A stretch of DNA of 54,456 nt from an uncultured beta proteobacterium (lineage in GTDB: Bacteria; Pseudomonadota; Gammaproteobacteria; Burkholderiales; Burkholderiaceae_C), in assembly GCA_903830985.1 (NCBI GenBank), contig CAIKVZ010000120.1, positions 1 to 54,456 of the forward strand, written 5' to 3'. Each line of letters begins with the position of its first letter. The first letter of the stretch is position 1. Position numbers and translations under genes: made by a program. The notes beneath the pieces are model-generated. The model was not told the DNA's origin and made no database searches. It saw nothing but the letters and a program-made list of their open reading frames with translations. Shown piece by piece: positions 16,767 through 25,253 of the stretch.

Positions 16767-17246
16767 ATGACCTCCAACACGATTCTCGCGCTTGACCTGG
16801 GCACAACCACCGGCTGGGCACTGCGCGCACCCGAAGGGCAGATCGCCCACGGCTTTGTGAGTTTCAAGTCCCAACGCTTCGAAGGTGGCGGGATGCGCTA
16901 CCTGCGCTTTCGCCGTTGGCTGACCGATATGAAGGCTACCGTGGCCGGCACACAGGGCATAGGCGCCGTTTACTTCGAGGAGGTGCGGCGACACATGGGC
17001 GTGGACGCCGCGCACGTCTACGGCGGTCTGTTGGCCACGCTCACCGCCTGGTGCGAGCACCACCAGATCCCGTATCAGGGCGTGCCAGTGGGCACGATCA
17101 AACGACACGCCACTGGCAAAGGTAACGCCAGTAAGGACGAGGTGATCACCGCGATGCGCGCGCTGGGTCACGGCGTCACGGACGACAACGAGGCCGATGC
17201 ACTGGCGATTTTGCACTGGGCCATCGATACGCAGGAGGTCGTATGA
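16767..17246 (+). CDS. RuvC-like Holliday junction resolvase
   Basis: A 159-residue protein with an RNase H-fold RuvC pattern. It has ILALDLGTTTGWAL with Asp10, VYFEEVRRHMG with the catalytic Glu near 72, a helical KDEVITAMRALGH segment, and the final DDNEADALAILHWA motif with two acidic residues. Phage RuvC-like enzymes resolve branched DNA before packaging. The start is ATG 16767 because the family begins just before the first strand. The stop overlaps the next gene's ATG. The length fits stand-alone phage resolvases. Confidence 0.85.
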   Translation: MTSNTILALDLGTTTGWALRAPEGQIAHGFVSFKSQRFEGGGMRYLRFRRWLTDMKATVAGTQGIGAVYFEEVRRHMGVDAAHVYGGLLATLTAWCEHHQIPYQGVPVGTIKRHATGKGNASKDEVITAMRALGHGVTDDNEADALAILHWAIDTQEVV

Positions 17247-17452
17247 AAATTCCCCAACACCCCTACCGCTGCCCGCTCGGGCGCTTGCAGCCCAATGCGG
17301 TTGATGCCGATGCCGTAAAGCGCGACGGCTGGCGCGAGCAGCACATTCTCGTGGTCCACGAGGCCGACGAACGGCTGGACTTCGTCGAGCGCGAACTGGT
17401 GCGAAGGATTGGTGAGCGGCTGTACGGGCCCGGCGGGACACGCCATGCGTAG
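17243..17452 (+). CDS. Small phage protein, unknown
   Basis: A 69-residue basic protein with an ATGA overlap to the resolvase gene and an eight-base overlap with the following DUF6362 gene. The sequence is YRCPLGRLQPNAVDADAVKRD in the first half and a helical DFVERELVRRIGERLYG in the second. The tight packing argues that it is translated. No family or motif is recognised; a structural or regulatory partner of the resolvase is only a guess. Confidence 0.55.
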   Translation: MKIPQHPYRCPLGRLQPNAVDADAVKRDGWREQHILVVHEADERLDFVERELVRRIGERLYGPGGTRHA

Positions 17453-17885
17453 GCCACCACCCGTGTGGTCAATCGAAGACGTGGCTGCGTGGCTCGATGA
17501 ATCGGTCAACACCAGCCGGCGCCTGCCACCGGTACGCGTGCAAGGCTATTTCAGCGTCTGGCCCGCGTTCGCACGACGCGAGTGGGAGGCTTTCTCAAAC
17601 GACGAGCCGGTCCACCACCGATTCCCGCCCAGCCCGGATGCCATCGAGCGGATGATCGAGACCATGCGCTGGATGCAGTGGCTCGAAGTGGAGCAACGGC
17701 ACCTCGTGTGGATGCGCGCCAAGCGCTACGGCTGGCGAGAGATAGCGATTCGCTTTGCGTGTGACCGCACGACCGCTTGGAGGCACTGGCAACAGGCGCT
17801 GCAAAGCGTGACCGGCCACCTCAATTCAAACCCGAGGTTGCGCGTGGCCAATATTTCTTCCGAAGCCAAAAGCCAAGGAGGGTAA
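17445..17885 (+). CDS. DUF6362 family protein
   Basis: A 146-residue protein with the DUF6362 pattern. It begins PPVWSIEDVAAWLDES-like, has a central ERMIETMRWMQWLEVEQRHL helix, and a helix-turn-helix-like end (YGWREIAIRFACDRTTAWRHW). The last region strongly suggests DNA binding like the final sigma-factor HTH. These proteins occur near the end of phage early operons, so a late-gene regulator role is plausible but unproven. The start at 17445 overlaps the upstream gene. A terminator lies about 160 bases after the stop. Confidence 0.75.
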   Translation: MRRPPPVWSIEDVAAWLDESVNTSRRLPPVRVQGYFSVWPAFARREWEAFSNDEPVHHRFPPSPDAIERMIETMRWMQWLEVEQRHLVWMRAKRYGWREIAIRFACDRTTAWRHWQQALQSVTGHLNSNPRLRVANISSEAKSQGG

Positions 17886-18042
17886 TAGACCGAGCCAATG
17901 TCCACGCTTTAGCCAGTTTGTCCATTTTTGGGCCAAATGAGCGTGCAACACTTCTCGCGAATTCGGCTAGTATTCGAGCTATCCTTTGGACAGAAGTGTG
18001 AGTAGCAGCAAGCAGCATTGCGCCACACCTGACCTACACATC

Positions 18043-18084
18043 AAACCCGCTCTGAGCCCTGCGCTCTTGGCGGGTTTTTTTATG
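18043..18084 (+). terminator. Rho-independent terminator of the early operon
   Basis: AAACCCGC (18043-18050) pairs with GCGGGTTT (18070-18077), an 8-bp stem followed by a T-run. It lies between the DUF6362 gene and the methyltransferase gene. Confidence 0.75.
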
Positions 18085-18095
18085 CCCGAGCGCCC

Positions 18096-19343
18096 ATGAC
18101 CCCAATGCAAATCGAATACCGGCCCGTCGCGTCACTGATCCCGCATGCCAGAAATGCGAAACAACACTCGGACGCCCAGGTGGCGCAGATCGCGGCGAGC
18201 ATTCGCGAGTTCGGCTGGGGTGCACCGGTGATCGTTGATGGAAAGAATAACATCGTGGCCGGTCACGGACGCGTACTCGCAGCGCGAAAACTGGGCATGG
18301 CAGAAGTTCCGGTCGTGCCGATGGCGCATCTCACCGACATTCAGCGCCGAGCGCTGATCCTCGCGGACAACAAAATCGGTGAGAACGCTGCATGGGAAAA
18401 TGAACTACTGGGATTGGAGTTGGCCGAGTTGCAGGCGGCGGGTTTCGATCTCGAACTAACCGGCTTCTCCGAAGATGAGTGGAATGAGCTCATTGGCGGC
18501 GATGACAACGTAGGCCTCACCGATGATGACGCTGTCCCCGCGGTCACCGAGGATGTGGTCACGAAGCCCGGCGATGTATGGCTGCTGGGCGAGCACAAAG
18601 TCATCTGTGGTGACGCCACTAAGGCCGAAGATTACAAGGCGCTGCTCGGGGACGAGTTGGCTGACATGACGGTGACCGACCCGCCCTACAACGTGAATTA
18701 CGCCAACACCGCCAAGGACAAACTCCGCGGCACCCATCGGCCAATCTTGAACGACAACATGGGTGCGGACTTCGCAGCGTTTCTGTTGCTTGCTTGCTTG
18801 AACATTCTGGCCGTCACCAAGGGCGCGGTCTACATCGCGATGAGTTCTTCGGAACTCGACACCCTGCAAGCGGCGTTTCGTGCCGCCGGTGGCAAGTGGT
18901 CAACCTTCGTGATCTGGGCGAAGAACACCTTCACCATGGGCCGCGCGGATTACCAGCGCCAGTACGAGCCCATCCTCTACGGATGGAAGGACGGCGCGCA
19001 GCACTACTGGTGCGGTGCGCGCGATCAAGGTGACGTGTGGCAGATCAAGAAGCCGCACAAGAACGATTTACATCCAACCATGAAACCCGTCGAACTGATG
19101 GAGCGCGCGGTCCGCAACAGCAGCAAGACACGCGACATTGTGCTCGACCCGTTCGGCGGGTCAGGTACCACCGTGATCGCGTGTGAGAAATCAGGCCGGC
19201 GCGCGAGGCTGATGGAGCTCGATCCGAATTACGTGGATGTAATAATCAAACGCTGGCAACTTTTTTCTGGCAAAGAAGCCAAACGTGCCAGCGATGGCGT
19301 GCGGTTTGTGGATCTGGTGAAGCCAGAGCTAATCGCTGCGTAG
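18096..19343 (+). CDS. ParB-domain DNA methyltransferase
   Basis: A 415-residue fusion. Residues 5-100 form a ParB/Srx-like domain (IPHARNAKQHSDAQVAQIAA, then NIVAGHGRVLAARKLG). Residues about 165-395 form an N6-adenine or N4-cytosine methyltransferase with catalytic DPPY at 195-198 and the SAM-binding FGGSGTT motif near 352. This D12/beta-type order occurs in many phage orphan methyltransferases that protect phage DNA or tune packaging. The gene follows the early terminator and therefore probably has its own promoter. ATG 18096 and ATG 18105 are both possible, and neither has a strong Shine-Dalgarno. No cognate restriction enzyme is adjacent. Confidence 0.9.
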   Translation: MTPMQIEYRPVASLIPHARNAKQHSDAQVAQIAASIREFGWGAPVIVDGKNNIVAGHGRVLAARKLGMAEVPVVPMAHLTDIQRRALILADNKIGENAAWENELLGLELAELQAAGFDLELTGFSEDEWNELIGGDDNVGLTDDDAVPAVTEDVVTKPGDVWLLGEHKVICGDATKAEDYKALLGDELADMTVTDPPYNVNYANTAKDKLRGTHRPILNDNMGADFAAFLLLACLNILAVTKGAVYIAMSSSELDTLQAAFRAAGGKWSTFVIWAKNTFTMGRADYQRQYEPILYGWKDGAQHYWCGARDQGDVWQIKKPHKNDLHPTMKPVELMERAVRNSSKTRDIVLDPFGGSGTTVIACEKSGRRARLMELDPNYVDVIIKRWQLFSGKEAKRASDGVRFVDLVKPELIAA

Positions 19344-19500
19344 TTTATTCAGCTGAACTCCACGCTGCGTTTTGCGAGCCTTGAGCCTCATCGACGCGCG
19401 AAGCTTGGTGAGGTGCGGAACGTTCCTTGCACGTTTTGCTTTGGAGAAATCGTATTCGGGTTGCATAATATTTAGCGTCATTGGCATGGCGTTCGCTGGC

Positions 19501-19779
19501 TTACGAGTCGCTACGCTTTAGGTCCCGATAAAAGTTTTCGTGCGAGCCCAGCGTCAGCAGCTTCAGACTTTGCGCATCCACAACACGATAGGCCAACAGG
19601 CAAAGCTGATTCGATAGTCGAAACTTGTAGACACGAATGCCAGCAAGATCACCGACCTTAGCCTCACCCAGCGACGGGTTAGCGCTAATGGCACGTAACG
19701 CGGCATCAAGTTCGAGTTTCTGCGGCGCATGCAACCGCTTGGTGGCCCTCACAAACGAGGGCGTAACAAGCAGACGCAT
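19501..19779 (-). CDS. RelE/ParE-family toxin
   Basis: A 92-residue RelE/ParE-fold protein. Landmarks are MRLLVTPSFVRATKRL at the N-terminus, an IRVYKFRLSNQLCLLAYRVV strand pair and the C-terminal LLTLGSHENFYRDLKR, as in ParE/RelE-type mRNA or gyrase toxins. The ATG overlaps the antitoxin stop by one base (TGATG), so it is co-translated with the upstream ParD-like gene. It is convergent with the methyltransferase gene, separated by 157 bases. Confidence 0.82.
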   Translation of the reverse strand: MRLLVTPSFVRATKRLHAPQKLELDAALRAISANPSLGEAKVGDLAGIRVYKFRLSNQLCLLAYRVVDAQSLKLLTLGSHENFYRDLKRSDS

Positions 19780-19988
19780 CAGCTAAAGACGTATTCGCCG
19801 ACTACCGCTTCCTGATCCGCCACGAGGATGTCGCGGATCATCGAGAACGGCAGGTCGGGGTTCTCCTCGGCAATCTTGCCGATCTGCGACCAGTATTCGA
19901 TCTGCTTAGGCACCGAGCGGTGCTGGATCAGTGCGTGGGCCTTGGCCTGCTCGACCAAGTTTTCTGACAGTTTGACGGTGATGGCCAT
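19779..19988 (-). CDS. ParD-like antitoxin
   Basis: A 69-residue protein with the ParD_like pattern: AITVKLSENLVEQAKAHA, then HRSVPKQIEYWSQIGKIAE and a short C-terminal acidic part. The N-terminal strand-helix-helix is typical of DNA-binding antitoxins. ATG 19988 with GAGGAAAACCC upstream is preferred over an in-frame ATG at 20042 that precedes a non-family extension. It neutralises the RelE/ParE toxin encoded next and probably represses its promoter through the GTTCC repeats at 20006-20040. Confidence 0.82.
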   Translation of the reverse strand: MAITVKLSENLVEQAKAHALIQHRSVPKQIEYWSQIGKIAEENPDLPFSMIRDILVADQEAVVGEYVFS

Positions 19989-20005
19989 GGGTTTTCCTCT
20001 TGAGG

Positions 20006-20040
20006 GTTCCATAATAGCGCAAAAGGTTCCTAAACGGAAC
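20006..20040. promoter_or_regulatory. Operator-like repeats before the ParD-like gene
   Basis: GTTCC occurs at 20006-20010 and 20026-20030, and GTTCC-taaac-GGAAC forms a palindrome at 20026-20040. The repeat spacing of 20 bp and the position just upstream of the antitoxin start fit an autoregulatory operator. Confidence 0.45.
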
Positions 20041-20068
20041 ATTTGACTTCGCCTGCCCCCTTAGCGGC

Positions 20069-20512
20069 TCAACCAATTACTTTATAGACTCGTTCGCCAC
20101 CCTCCTCCTTGGTCGACGAGATGTCGAGTCCAAGCTTCTTTTTGAACGCGCCGGCAAAGGTGCCGCGAACGGTGTGCTGTTGCCATCCGGTGCATGCGCA
20201 AATTTGCGCAAGCGTCGCTCCTTCTGGTCGGCGCAACATCGCGAGCACTTGCGCCTGCTTGCTGTTCGCACGCAACACCGGCGTTACCCGCGGTGCAATG
20301 CCAATCGCCTCAAGTCCTGCGCTGGTGATGCAAAACTGCGTTGTGCCCTCCTTGCCCTTGCTGTGCGGCGCGATCAAGCCCGCGTTGCCAAGGCTCGTGA
20401 GGACCTTGATGAGCGCGCCGCCCTTAAGCTTCGGCGGGAAATCGGTGAGCAGGCGTTTTGGATGAATCGATGCGGCTTTGAGTAGAACGGTCTGGCTGTC
20501 TGAGAGTTTCAT
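20069..20512 (-). CDS. DUF3489 domain protein
   Basis: A 147-residue protein. The C-terminal half is the DUF3489 domain: KQAQVLAMLRRPEGATLAQI, GWQQHTVRGTFAGAFKKKLG and a final GGERVYKV. This looks like a winged helix-turn-helix. The N-terminal half (SDSQTVLLKAASIHPKRLL) resembles a second winged helix. The family is frequent in proteobacterial prophages near the packaging genes; its role is unknown, though DNA binding is likely. The ATG overlaps the DUF6900 stop, so the three small leftward genes form one unit. Confidence 0.85.
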   Translation of the reverse strand: MKLSDSQTVLLKAASIHPKRLLTDFPPKLKGGALIKVLTSLGNAGLIAPHSKGKEGTTQFCITSAGLEAIGIAPRVTPVLRANSKQAQVLAMLRRPEGATLAQICACTGWQQHTVRGTFAGAFKKKLGLDISSTKEEGGERVYKVIG

Positions 20513-20706
20513 GTTGTCTCCTGGTTGTTGTTGGTGATGTGTGATTGCTGTCCAGCTTCGAATGCGGCTTGTAGTGCAGCCTTGACGGCCCAGACGCTCA
20601 CATCGTGAAAATCGAGCCGGTCGCTGTTGCGTGTCTCAAGCGTTGCGATGAACAAATGGTCTGTCGCGATGGTTTGGAGTTGTTGATCTCGTGCTTGGTT
20701 ATCCAT
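20509..20706 (-). CDS. DUF6900 domain protein
   Basis: A 65-residue protein with the DUF6900 pattern: LQTIATDHLFIATLETRNSD followed by RLDFHDVSVWAVKAALQAAF. The family consists of small phage and plasmid proteins of unknown role that often accompany DUF3489 proteins, as here. The ATG at 20706 is chosen because the family begins close to it. The stop overlaps the DUF3489 start by the ATGA arrangement. Confidence 0.78.
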   Translation of the reverse strand: MDNQARDQQLQTIATDHLFIATLETRNSDRLDFHDVSVWAVKAALQAAFEAGQQSHITNNNQETT

Positions 20707-20717
20707 GGTCGCGTCCC

Positions 20718-20915
20718 TCAAACGTTGTGGTGTTTCTTGGCGGCGTCAAAACCGATCCAGTTGCCTTGATCGTTGAGGCCGCGCGCGGCGAGTTCTTCTT
20801 TCGCCAGCCGGTTGAGGTCCAGCTCCCCGCGCGCGACCGCGGCGAGGACCTTAGTCAAAGCGATCTGGATGAAGCCCGTTTCGTCAACCGTGAACTGCTG
20901 CGTGGTGTAGGTCAT
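20718..20915 (-). CDS. Small phage protein preceding DUF6900
   Basis: A 65-residue protein first in the leftward DUF6900-DUF3489 unit. It has TGFIQIALTKVLAAVARGEL and a C-terminal LNDQGNWIGFDAAKKHH. AAGGAGT lies at good spacing before ATG 20915, which excludes the longer frame. No family is recognised with confidence, though similar proteins occur beside DUF3489 genes in prophages. The unit is divergent from the HNH-terminase operon, so a shared control region lies at 20916-21022. Confidence 0.65.
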   Translation of the reverse strand: MTYTTQQFTVDETGFIQIALTKVLAAVARGELDLNRLAKEELAARGLNDQGNWIGFDAAKKHHNV

Positions 20916-21022
20916 TGCGTTACTCCTTGTGTGTTGATGACAAAGGCATGAACGCTTCGATTGACAACGAAGGCAAGCGGTTCTTGCCGAATGATTGAAA
21001 CTAAATCCGAGGTGTGCCAAAC

Positions 21023-21388
21023 GTGGCTAAACGAGCGCCCACGCCCTGCCGTTATCCGGGCTGTGCCGAAGTCCTTGCCACCCCTGGCTACTGCGACCGG
21101 CACCGTGTTGCAGTGCATCGCGATTACGGACGCGCGCGGCGCGGTTTTGATACGGAGTTGGGCTTCTACAAGTCAGGCCAGTGGCGCGCCGTGCGAGCCG
21201 CGTTCCTGCGCCAGCACCCGGTGTGCAGCGTGTGTGCAGCGTTTGGGCGTGTGGTGGCGGCCGTGGTGGTGGACCACGTGGTGCCGGTGAAGGACGGGGG
21301 CGCACGGTTTGACGCTGCCAACCTGCAGGCGCTCTGTGTGACTTGTCACAACAGGAAGACCGCGCAGGAAACAGCACGCAAGCGCTAA
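21023..21388 (+). CDS. HNH endonuclease
   Basis: A 121-residue HNH nuclease. The N-terminal CRYPGC...YCDRH cluster is likely zinc-binding. The HNH core is VVDHVVPVKDGGARFDAANL with a following CVTCHNRKT, giving the second cysteine pair and final His. Such nucleases next to terminase genes (HK97 gp74 type) assist cos cleavage and packaging. GTG 21023, which gives MAKRAPTPC, has GAGG ten bases upstream. GTG 21014 is too close to that sequence to be used. The candidate cos palindrome lies just downstream. Confidence 0.88.
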   Translation: MAKRAPTPCRYPGCAEVLATPGYCDRHRVAVHRDYGRARRGFDTELGFYKSGQWRAVRAAFLRQHPVCSVCAAFGRVVAAVVVDHVVPVKDGGARFDAANLQALCVTCHNRKTAQETARKR

Positions 21389-21410
21389 CGCGCGGCACGG
21401 CCTGCCCATA

Positions 21411-21424
21411 CCCCCCTAGGGGGG
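21411..21424. other. Candidate cos site: perfect 14-bp palindrome
   Basis: CCCCCCTAGGGGGG lies in the 139-base gap between the HNH and small terminase genes, the usual place of cos in HNH-P27 type phages. The following GTCGAATCTCTAC stretch resembles conserved sequence seen there in related phages, as far as I recall. The exact nick positions cannot be read from sequence. Confidence 0.45.
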
Positions 21425-21527
21425 TCGAATCTCTACAAATTGACCCAAAGGGACGCGCTCGCCTGCACAGATTTTTGTGCAACCGAATTCAAATAAATGT
21501 TTTTTATTCAAATGGGCAACCAAATCG

Positions 21528-22037
21528 ATGGCTGGTAAAACTGGACGCAGTGGCGGCGCACGTGCCGGAGCAGGACGCAAACGCTTGCCAGATGTCATCA
21601 AGGCCATCAAGGGAACGGCACGCCCCAAACGCAGGCAGACTGAAGTCACGACGCATCAAACGATGGCGTTGAAGGCCCCCCCTGCTACCCTGGAAGGCGA
21701 TGCGGCTGATCTTTGGCGATACTGCGTTGAGACGTCACCGCCAGGGCTGCTGCACGCCAATAACGCGGCCTTGCTTGAGCGTTACTGCGGCTTGCTGGTG
21801 CAGTACCGCGCCGTCGCCCGTGAGGTCGCCAAGCGACCGGTGGCTGGATTGCTGGTCAAGGATCGTTTTGGCGTCCCCGTCATCTCACCGCTGTTCGTGC
21901 TGACTGAGCGTTTGTGCGAAATGCTGCGGGCGTGCGAAGTGGAAATGGGATTTACGCCTGCGGCGCGCTCGCGTGTTGATCTGCCGTTACGGGGCCGAAG
22001 CGTGGACGATGATCCCTGGGCTGAGATCGCTGGCTGA
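21528..22037 (+). CDS. terS: Terminase small subunit, P27 family
   Basis: A 169-residue P27-type small terminase. It starts MAGKTGRSGGARAGAGRKRLP, the standard N-terminal signature, followed by IKAIKGTARPKRR and a helical C-terminal half (ADLWRYCVE, LERYCGLLVQYR, GFTPAARSRVDLP). The protein recognises phage DNA and recruits the large terminase. The ATG at 21528 is placed by this family signature; the upstream extension is not conserved. The next gene's start shares the last base of the stop codon. Confidence 0.9.
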   Translation: MAGKTGRSGGARAGAGRKRLPDVIKAIKGTARPKRRQTEVTTHQTMALKAPPATLEGDAADLWRYCVETSPPGLLHANNAALLERYCGLLVQYRAVAREVAKRPVAGLLVKDRFGVPVISPLFVLTERLCEMLRACEVEMGFTPAARSRVDLPLRGRSVDDDPWAEIAG

Positions 22038-23749
22038 TGGTGGTATCGAAATACGCAGCAATGGCCAGGCATTACGCTGAAGCGGTGGTCGCCGGTGACG
22101 TTTTGACCTGCAAATGGGTACAGCACGCCTGCCAGCGCCAACTCAACGATCTCGCCAAATTCAAGGGCAAGGCGAGCCCCTACCGCTTCAACCCGAAGTT
22201 GAAGGACAAGGAAGGTCGAACCTTTCAACCGGCTGACAATCTGTGCGCCTTTATCGAGCGCCTGCCGCACGTTAAAGGGCCGCTGGCCGGTGAGCCCATC
22301 CGACTCGAACCCTGGCAGGTGTTCATCCTGACCACGGTCTTCGGATGGATCAAGGCTGATGGCAACCGGCGGTTTCGTCGCTCGTATATTGAGGTGCCGC
22401 GCGGCAACGCAAAATCGACGCTGTCCTCCGCGTTGGCGCTATACATGCTGGCCGCAGACGGTGAAGGCGGTGCCGAGGTGTATTCCCTCGCCACCACCCG
22501 CGATCAGGCACGCATCGTGTTTGGCGATGCACAGACCATGGCGCGCCAGTGCGCAGGATTTCGGGCGCGCTTTGGCGTGGGCGTTGGTGCCCACAACATG
22601 CACGTGATGGCCAGTGGCTCGAAGTTCGAAGCGCTCTCCGCTGAGGGCTCAACGCTCGACGGCCTGAACATTCACTTTGGCTGCGTCGATGAACTGCATG
22701 CGCATAAAACACGCACCGTCTACGACGTCGTCGAAACCGGCACCGGCAAGCGCGACAACTCGCTCCTGTGGGTGATCACCACCGCCGGCAGCAACCGTGC
22801 AGGCATCTGCTACGAGGTGCGCACGTTCGTGACGCGCTTGCTCGATGGCGTGTTCGAGGACGACAGTCAGTTTGGCATCGTCTACGGTCTGGATGACGGG
22901 GACGAATGGGTCACTGAAGGGGCGCTGATCAAAGCCAACCCCAACTGGGGGGTGTCGGTACGGCCAGAGGTGCTGGGATCGCTGCAGGCCAAAGCCATGC
23001 AGTTGCCCAGCGCCATGAACAACTTCAAGACCAAGCACTTGAACGAGTGGGTCAACGCGGACACCGCCTGGATGGATATGCGCGCCTGGGATGCGTGTGG
23101 CGACCCGGACCTGGACCTCGAATCGTTTGTGGGCGAGCCCTGCTGGATCGGGCTGGACCTGGCGAGCAAGACCGACCTTGCAGCCCTGTCGATCGTGTTT
23201 GCGCACCCCGAGATTGCGGACGCGTATGCCGTGTTCACCAAATATTACCTGCCCGAGGATACGGTCAACGCGGCCGGCAACAGCCAGTACGCCGGCTGGA
23301 TGCACGCCGGGCGCCTGACGGTGACCCCGGGCAATGTGATCGACTTTAGCTGGATTGAGGCTGACCTTAACGATCTGTCCACGCGCTTTGAGGTGCAGGC
23401 GGTCGCGTTCGATCCGTTTCAGGCGACGCAACTGTCTACCCGCATGCTCAGTGAGGGATTGCCGATGATCGAAGTGCGCGCCACGGTGCTGAACTTCTCC
23501 GAGCCCATGAAAACCCTCGAAGCGCTAGTGCTGCAAAAGAAATTGGTTCACGACAATGACCCGGTCATGGCGTGGATGGTAAGCAACGTGGTGGCGCACC
23601 TGGACGCAAAGGACAACATTTACCCCCGCAAGGAGAGAGCAGAAAACAAGATCGACGGTGTCGTGGCACTGATCATGGCGCTCTCGCGCGCGATCAAACC
23701 GGGAGATGCGGTGGTGCTCGGATCCGATTACGAACTGATGCTGCTCTGA
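22037..23749 (+). CDS. terL: Terminase large subunit
   Basis: A 570-residue packaging motor of the Terminase_1 type. The ATPase domain has the Walker A-like PRGNAKS at 121-127 and Walker B FGCVDELHAH with Asp218 and Glu219. The C-terminal nuclease domain begins near IGLDLASKTDL and continues through VAFDPFQATQLS to the final DGVVALIMAL acidic motif. It translocates DNA into the prohead and cuts the concatemer. It directly follows TerS and precedes the portal gene by four bases. The family (HK97/phiE125-like) suggests cos packaging. Confidence 0.95.
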   Translation: MVVSKYAAMARHYAEAVVAGDVLTCKWVQHACQRQLNDLAKFKGKASPYRFNPKLKDKEGRTFQPADNLCAFIERLPHVKGPLAGEPIRLEPWQVFILTTVFGWIKADGNRRFRRSYIEVPRGNAKSTLSSALALYMLAADGEGGAEVYSLATTRDQARIVFGDAQTMARQCAGFRARFGVGVGAHNMHVMASGSKFEALSAEGSTLDGLNIHFGCVDELHAHKTRTVYDVVETGTGKRDNSLLWVITTAGSNRAGICYEVRTFVTRLLDGVFEDDSQFGIVYGLDDGDEWVTEGALIKANPNWGVSVRPEVLGSLQAKAMQLPSAMNNFKTKHLNEWVNADTAWMDMRAWDACGDPDLDLESFVGEPCWIGLDLASKTDLAALSIVFAHPEIADAYAVFTKYYLPEDTVNAAGNSQYAGWMHAGRLTVTPGNVIDFSWIEADLNDLSTRFEVQAVAFDPFQATQLSTRMLSEGLPMIEVRATVLNFSEPMKTLEALVLQKKLVHDNDPVMAWMVSNVVAHLDAKDNIYPRKERAENKIDGVVALIMALSRAIKPGDAVVLGSDYELMLL

Positions 23750-23753
23750 CCTG

Positions 23754-25253
23754 ATGGGATTACTTAGCTTTTTTGATCGCTTCCGTGGATCCGGTTGGCT
23801 CAGCGCATCCGCCGATGACCGCAGCCCGTGGGGAGACTTCTATTTTGAGCCGGTCGCAGCGCGCACGGGTAGCGGAATGCGGGTTTCGCCAGACAGCGCG
23901 CTGCGCCTGGCGGCGGTGTACGCCTGCGTGCGCATCCTGGCCGAGACCATGGCTTCCCTCCCGTTGGTGATCTACCAGCGCCGCTCGGATGGGGGCAAGG
24001 ACAAGATCACCGACCACTGGCTCTACCGCTTGATGGCCAAACGCCCGAATCGGTTTCAAAACCCTTTCGAATGGCGCGAGATGCTGCAGGGACACTTGGC
24101 GCTACGAGGCAACGCCTACAACCAGATCATCACCAACGCGCGTGGCGAGATCATCGAACTGATGCCGATCCACCCCGACCGGGTCAAGATCGAGTTGCTG
24201 GCCTCTGGCGAATACCGTTATCGCGTCACCGACCGTGCAGGCACCGAGATTCTTATGCCGCGCGGTGAGGTGTGGCACCTGCGGGGACTGTCCTCAGACG
24301 GGCTGATCGGCATGAGTCCGATCGAACTGGCTCGGGAGAACCTCGGGATGGCGCTGGCCGCACAAGACTACGGCGCACGCTTCTTTGCGAATGACGCGAA
24401 GCCCACCGGGGGCTGGATTGAATTTCCCGGGTCGTTTAAGGACTCGGAGGCCAAGAAAGTATTTCGCGAGTCCTACCAGAGTGCGCAGTCCGGTGCCAAC
24501 CGAGGCAAGATCCTGGTGCTGGAAAACGGCATGAAGTTCCACGAGGTCGGCGTCACCAACAAGGACGCGCAGTTCTTGGAGCTTCGCAAATTTCAGATTA
24601 CCGACATTGCCCGCTTGTTTCGCGTGCCGCCGCACATGATTGCCGACCTTGAACGCGCCACCTTCTCCAACATCGAGCAGCAGAGCCTGGAGTTCGTCAT
24701 GCACACCATGACGCCGTGGGCTGAGCGCTGGGAGGCCAGCATCGAGGCGGACTTGCTGCTTGATAGCGACGATATCGAAATCGAGTTCGATTTTGCCAAT
24801 CTGATGAGGGGAGACGCGGCCAGTCGCTCCTCCTACTACCAAAGCGGGATCCAGAACGGCTGGTTGACGCGCAACGAGGCGCGCATCGCCGAGAACCTGA
24901 ATCCGCTGGATGGGCTGGATGAGCCACTGCGCCCCTTGAATATGGTTGAGGAAAGTACAGCGGAGGATCTGAACGTTGACACCGAGCAGGCCGAAGCACC
25001 AGCGCAAGAAATCAATGAGCCTGCTGATGCAGCGGTCGCACGCTTTCGCGCCCTGGTGGCCTCAGGCGCCGAGCGCTGGGCGCGGCGCATCGTGCGCGCA
25101 GGCCGCGTTGAACAAAAAGACATAGCGCTGATCGCCGAGTCACTCGCCGTCTCACCTGATCGTGCAGCCGCCTGGGCTCACACGATCAGCGCTAACCCGA
25201 TCGACGAGTCGGCATTGACCGCATCACTGATTACTTTGGGGGAAACACCTTGA
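23754..25253 (+). CDS. Portal protein (HK97 type)
   Basis: A 499-residue Phage_portal family protein that forms the dodecameric DNA channel at the head vertex. Recognisable segments include LAAVYACVRILAETMASLPL near 50-70, the HPDRVKIE block, EVWHLRGLSSDGLIGMSP, and IARLFRVPPHMIADLE-like residues near 280-300. The C-terminal 90 residues form an acidic and then helical extension (AEDLNVDTEQAEAP). The start ATG is four bases after TerL. The stop overlaps the protease TTG start. Confidence 0.93.
   Translation: MGLLSFFDRFRGSGWLSASADDRSPWGDFYFEPVAARTGSGMRVSPDSALRLAAVYACVRILAETMASLPLVIYQRRSDGGKDKITDHWLYRLMAKRPNRFQNPFEWREMLQGHLALRGNAYNQIITNARGEIIELMPIHPDRVKIELLASGEYRYRVTDRAGTEILMPRGEVWHLRGLSSDGLIGMSPIELARENLGMALAAQDYGARFFANDAKPTGGWIEFPGSFKDSEAKKVFRESYQSAQSGANRGKILVLENGMKFHEVGVTNKDAQFLELRKFQITDIARLFRVPPHMIADLERATFSNIEQQSLEFVMHTMTPWAERWEASIEADLLLDSDDIEIEFDFANLMRGDAASRSSYYQSGIQNGWLTRNEARIAENLNPLDGLDEPLRPLNMVEESTAEDLNVDTEQAEAPAQEINEPADAAVARFRALVASGAERWARRIVRAGRVEQKDIALIAESLAVSPDRAAAWAHTISANPIDESALTASLITLGETP

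Noticed and set aside
16426-16770. A 114-codon frame after the primase gene
   Set aside because: No ribosome binding site; several frames are equally open because of the repeats, and the product matches nothing I know.
17886-18042. Possible small gene between the DUF6362 gene and the terminator
   Set aside because: Frames are short and have no start signal; it is more likely the 3' untranslated region.
22649-23431. Long leftward frame opposite the large terminase gene
   Set aside because: It is a GC-rich antisense shadow of terL, and the sense frame has all terminase motifs.
24294-25007. Long leftward frame opposite the portal gene
   Set aside because: Antisense shadow; no start signal and the sense frame is a clear portal protein.
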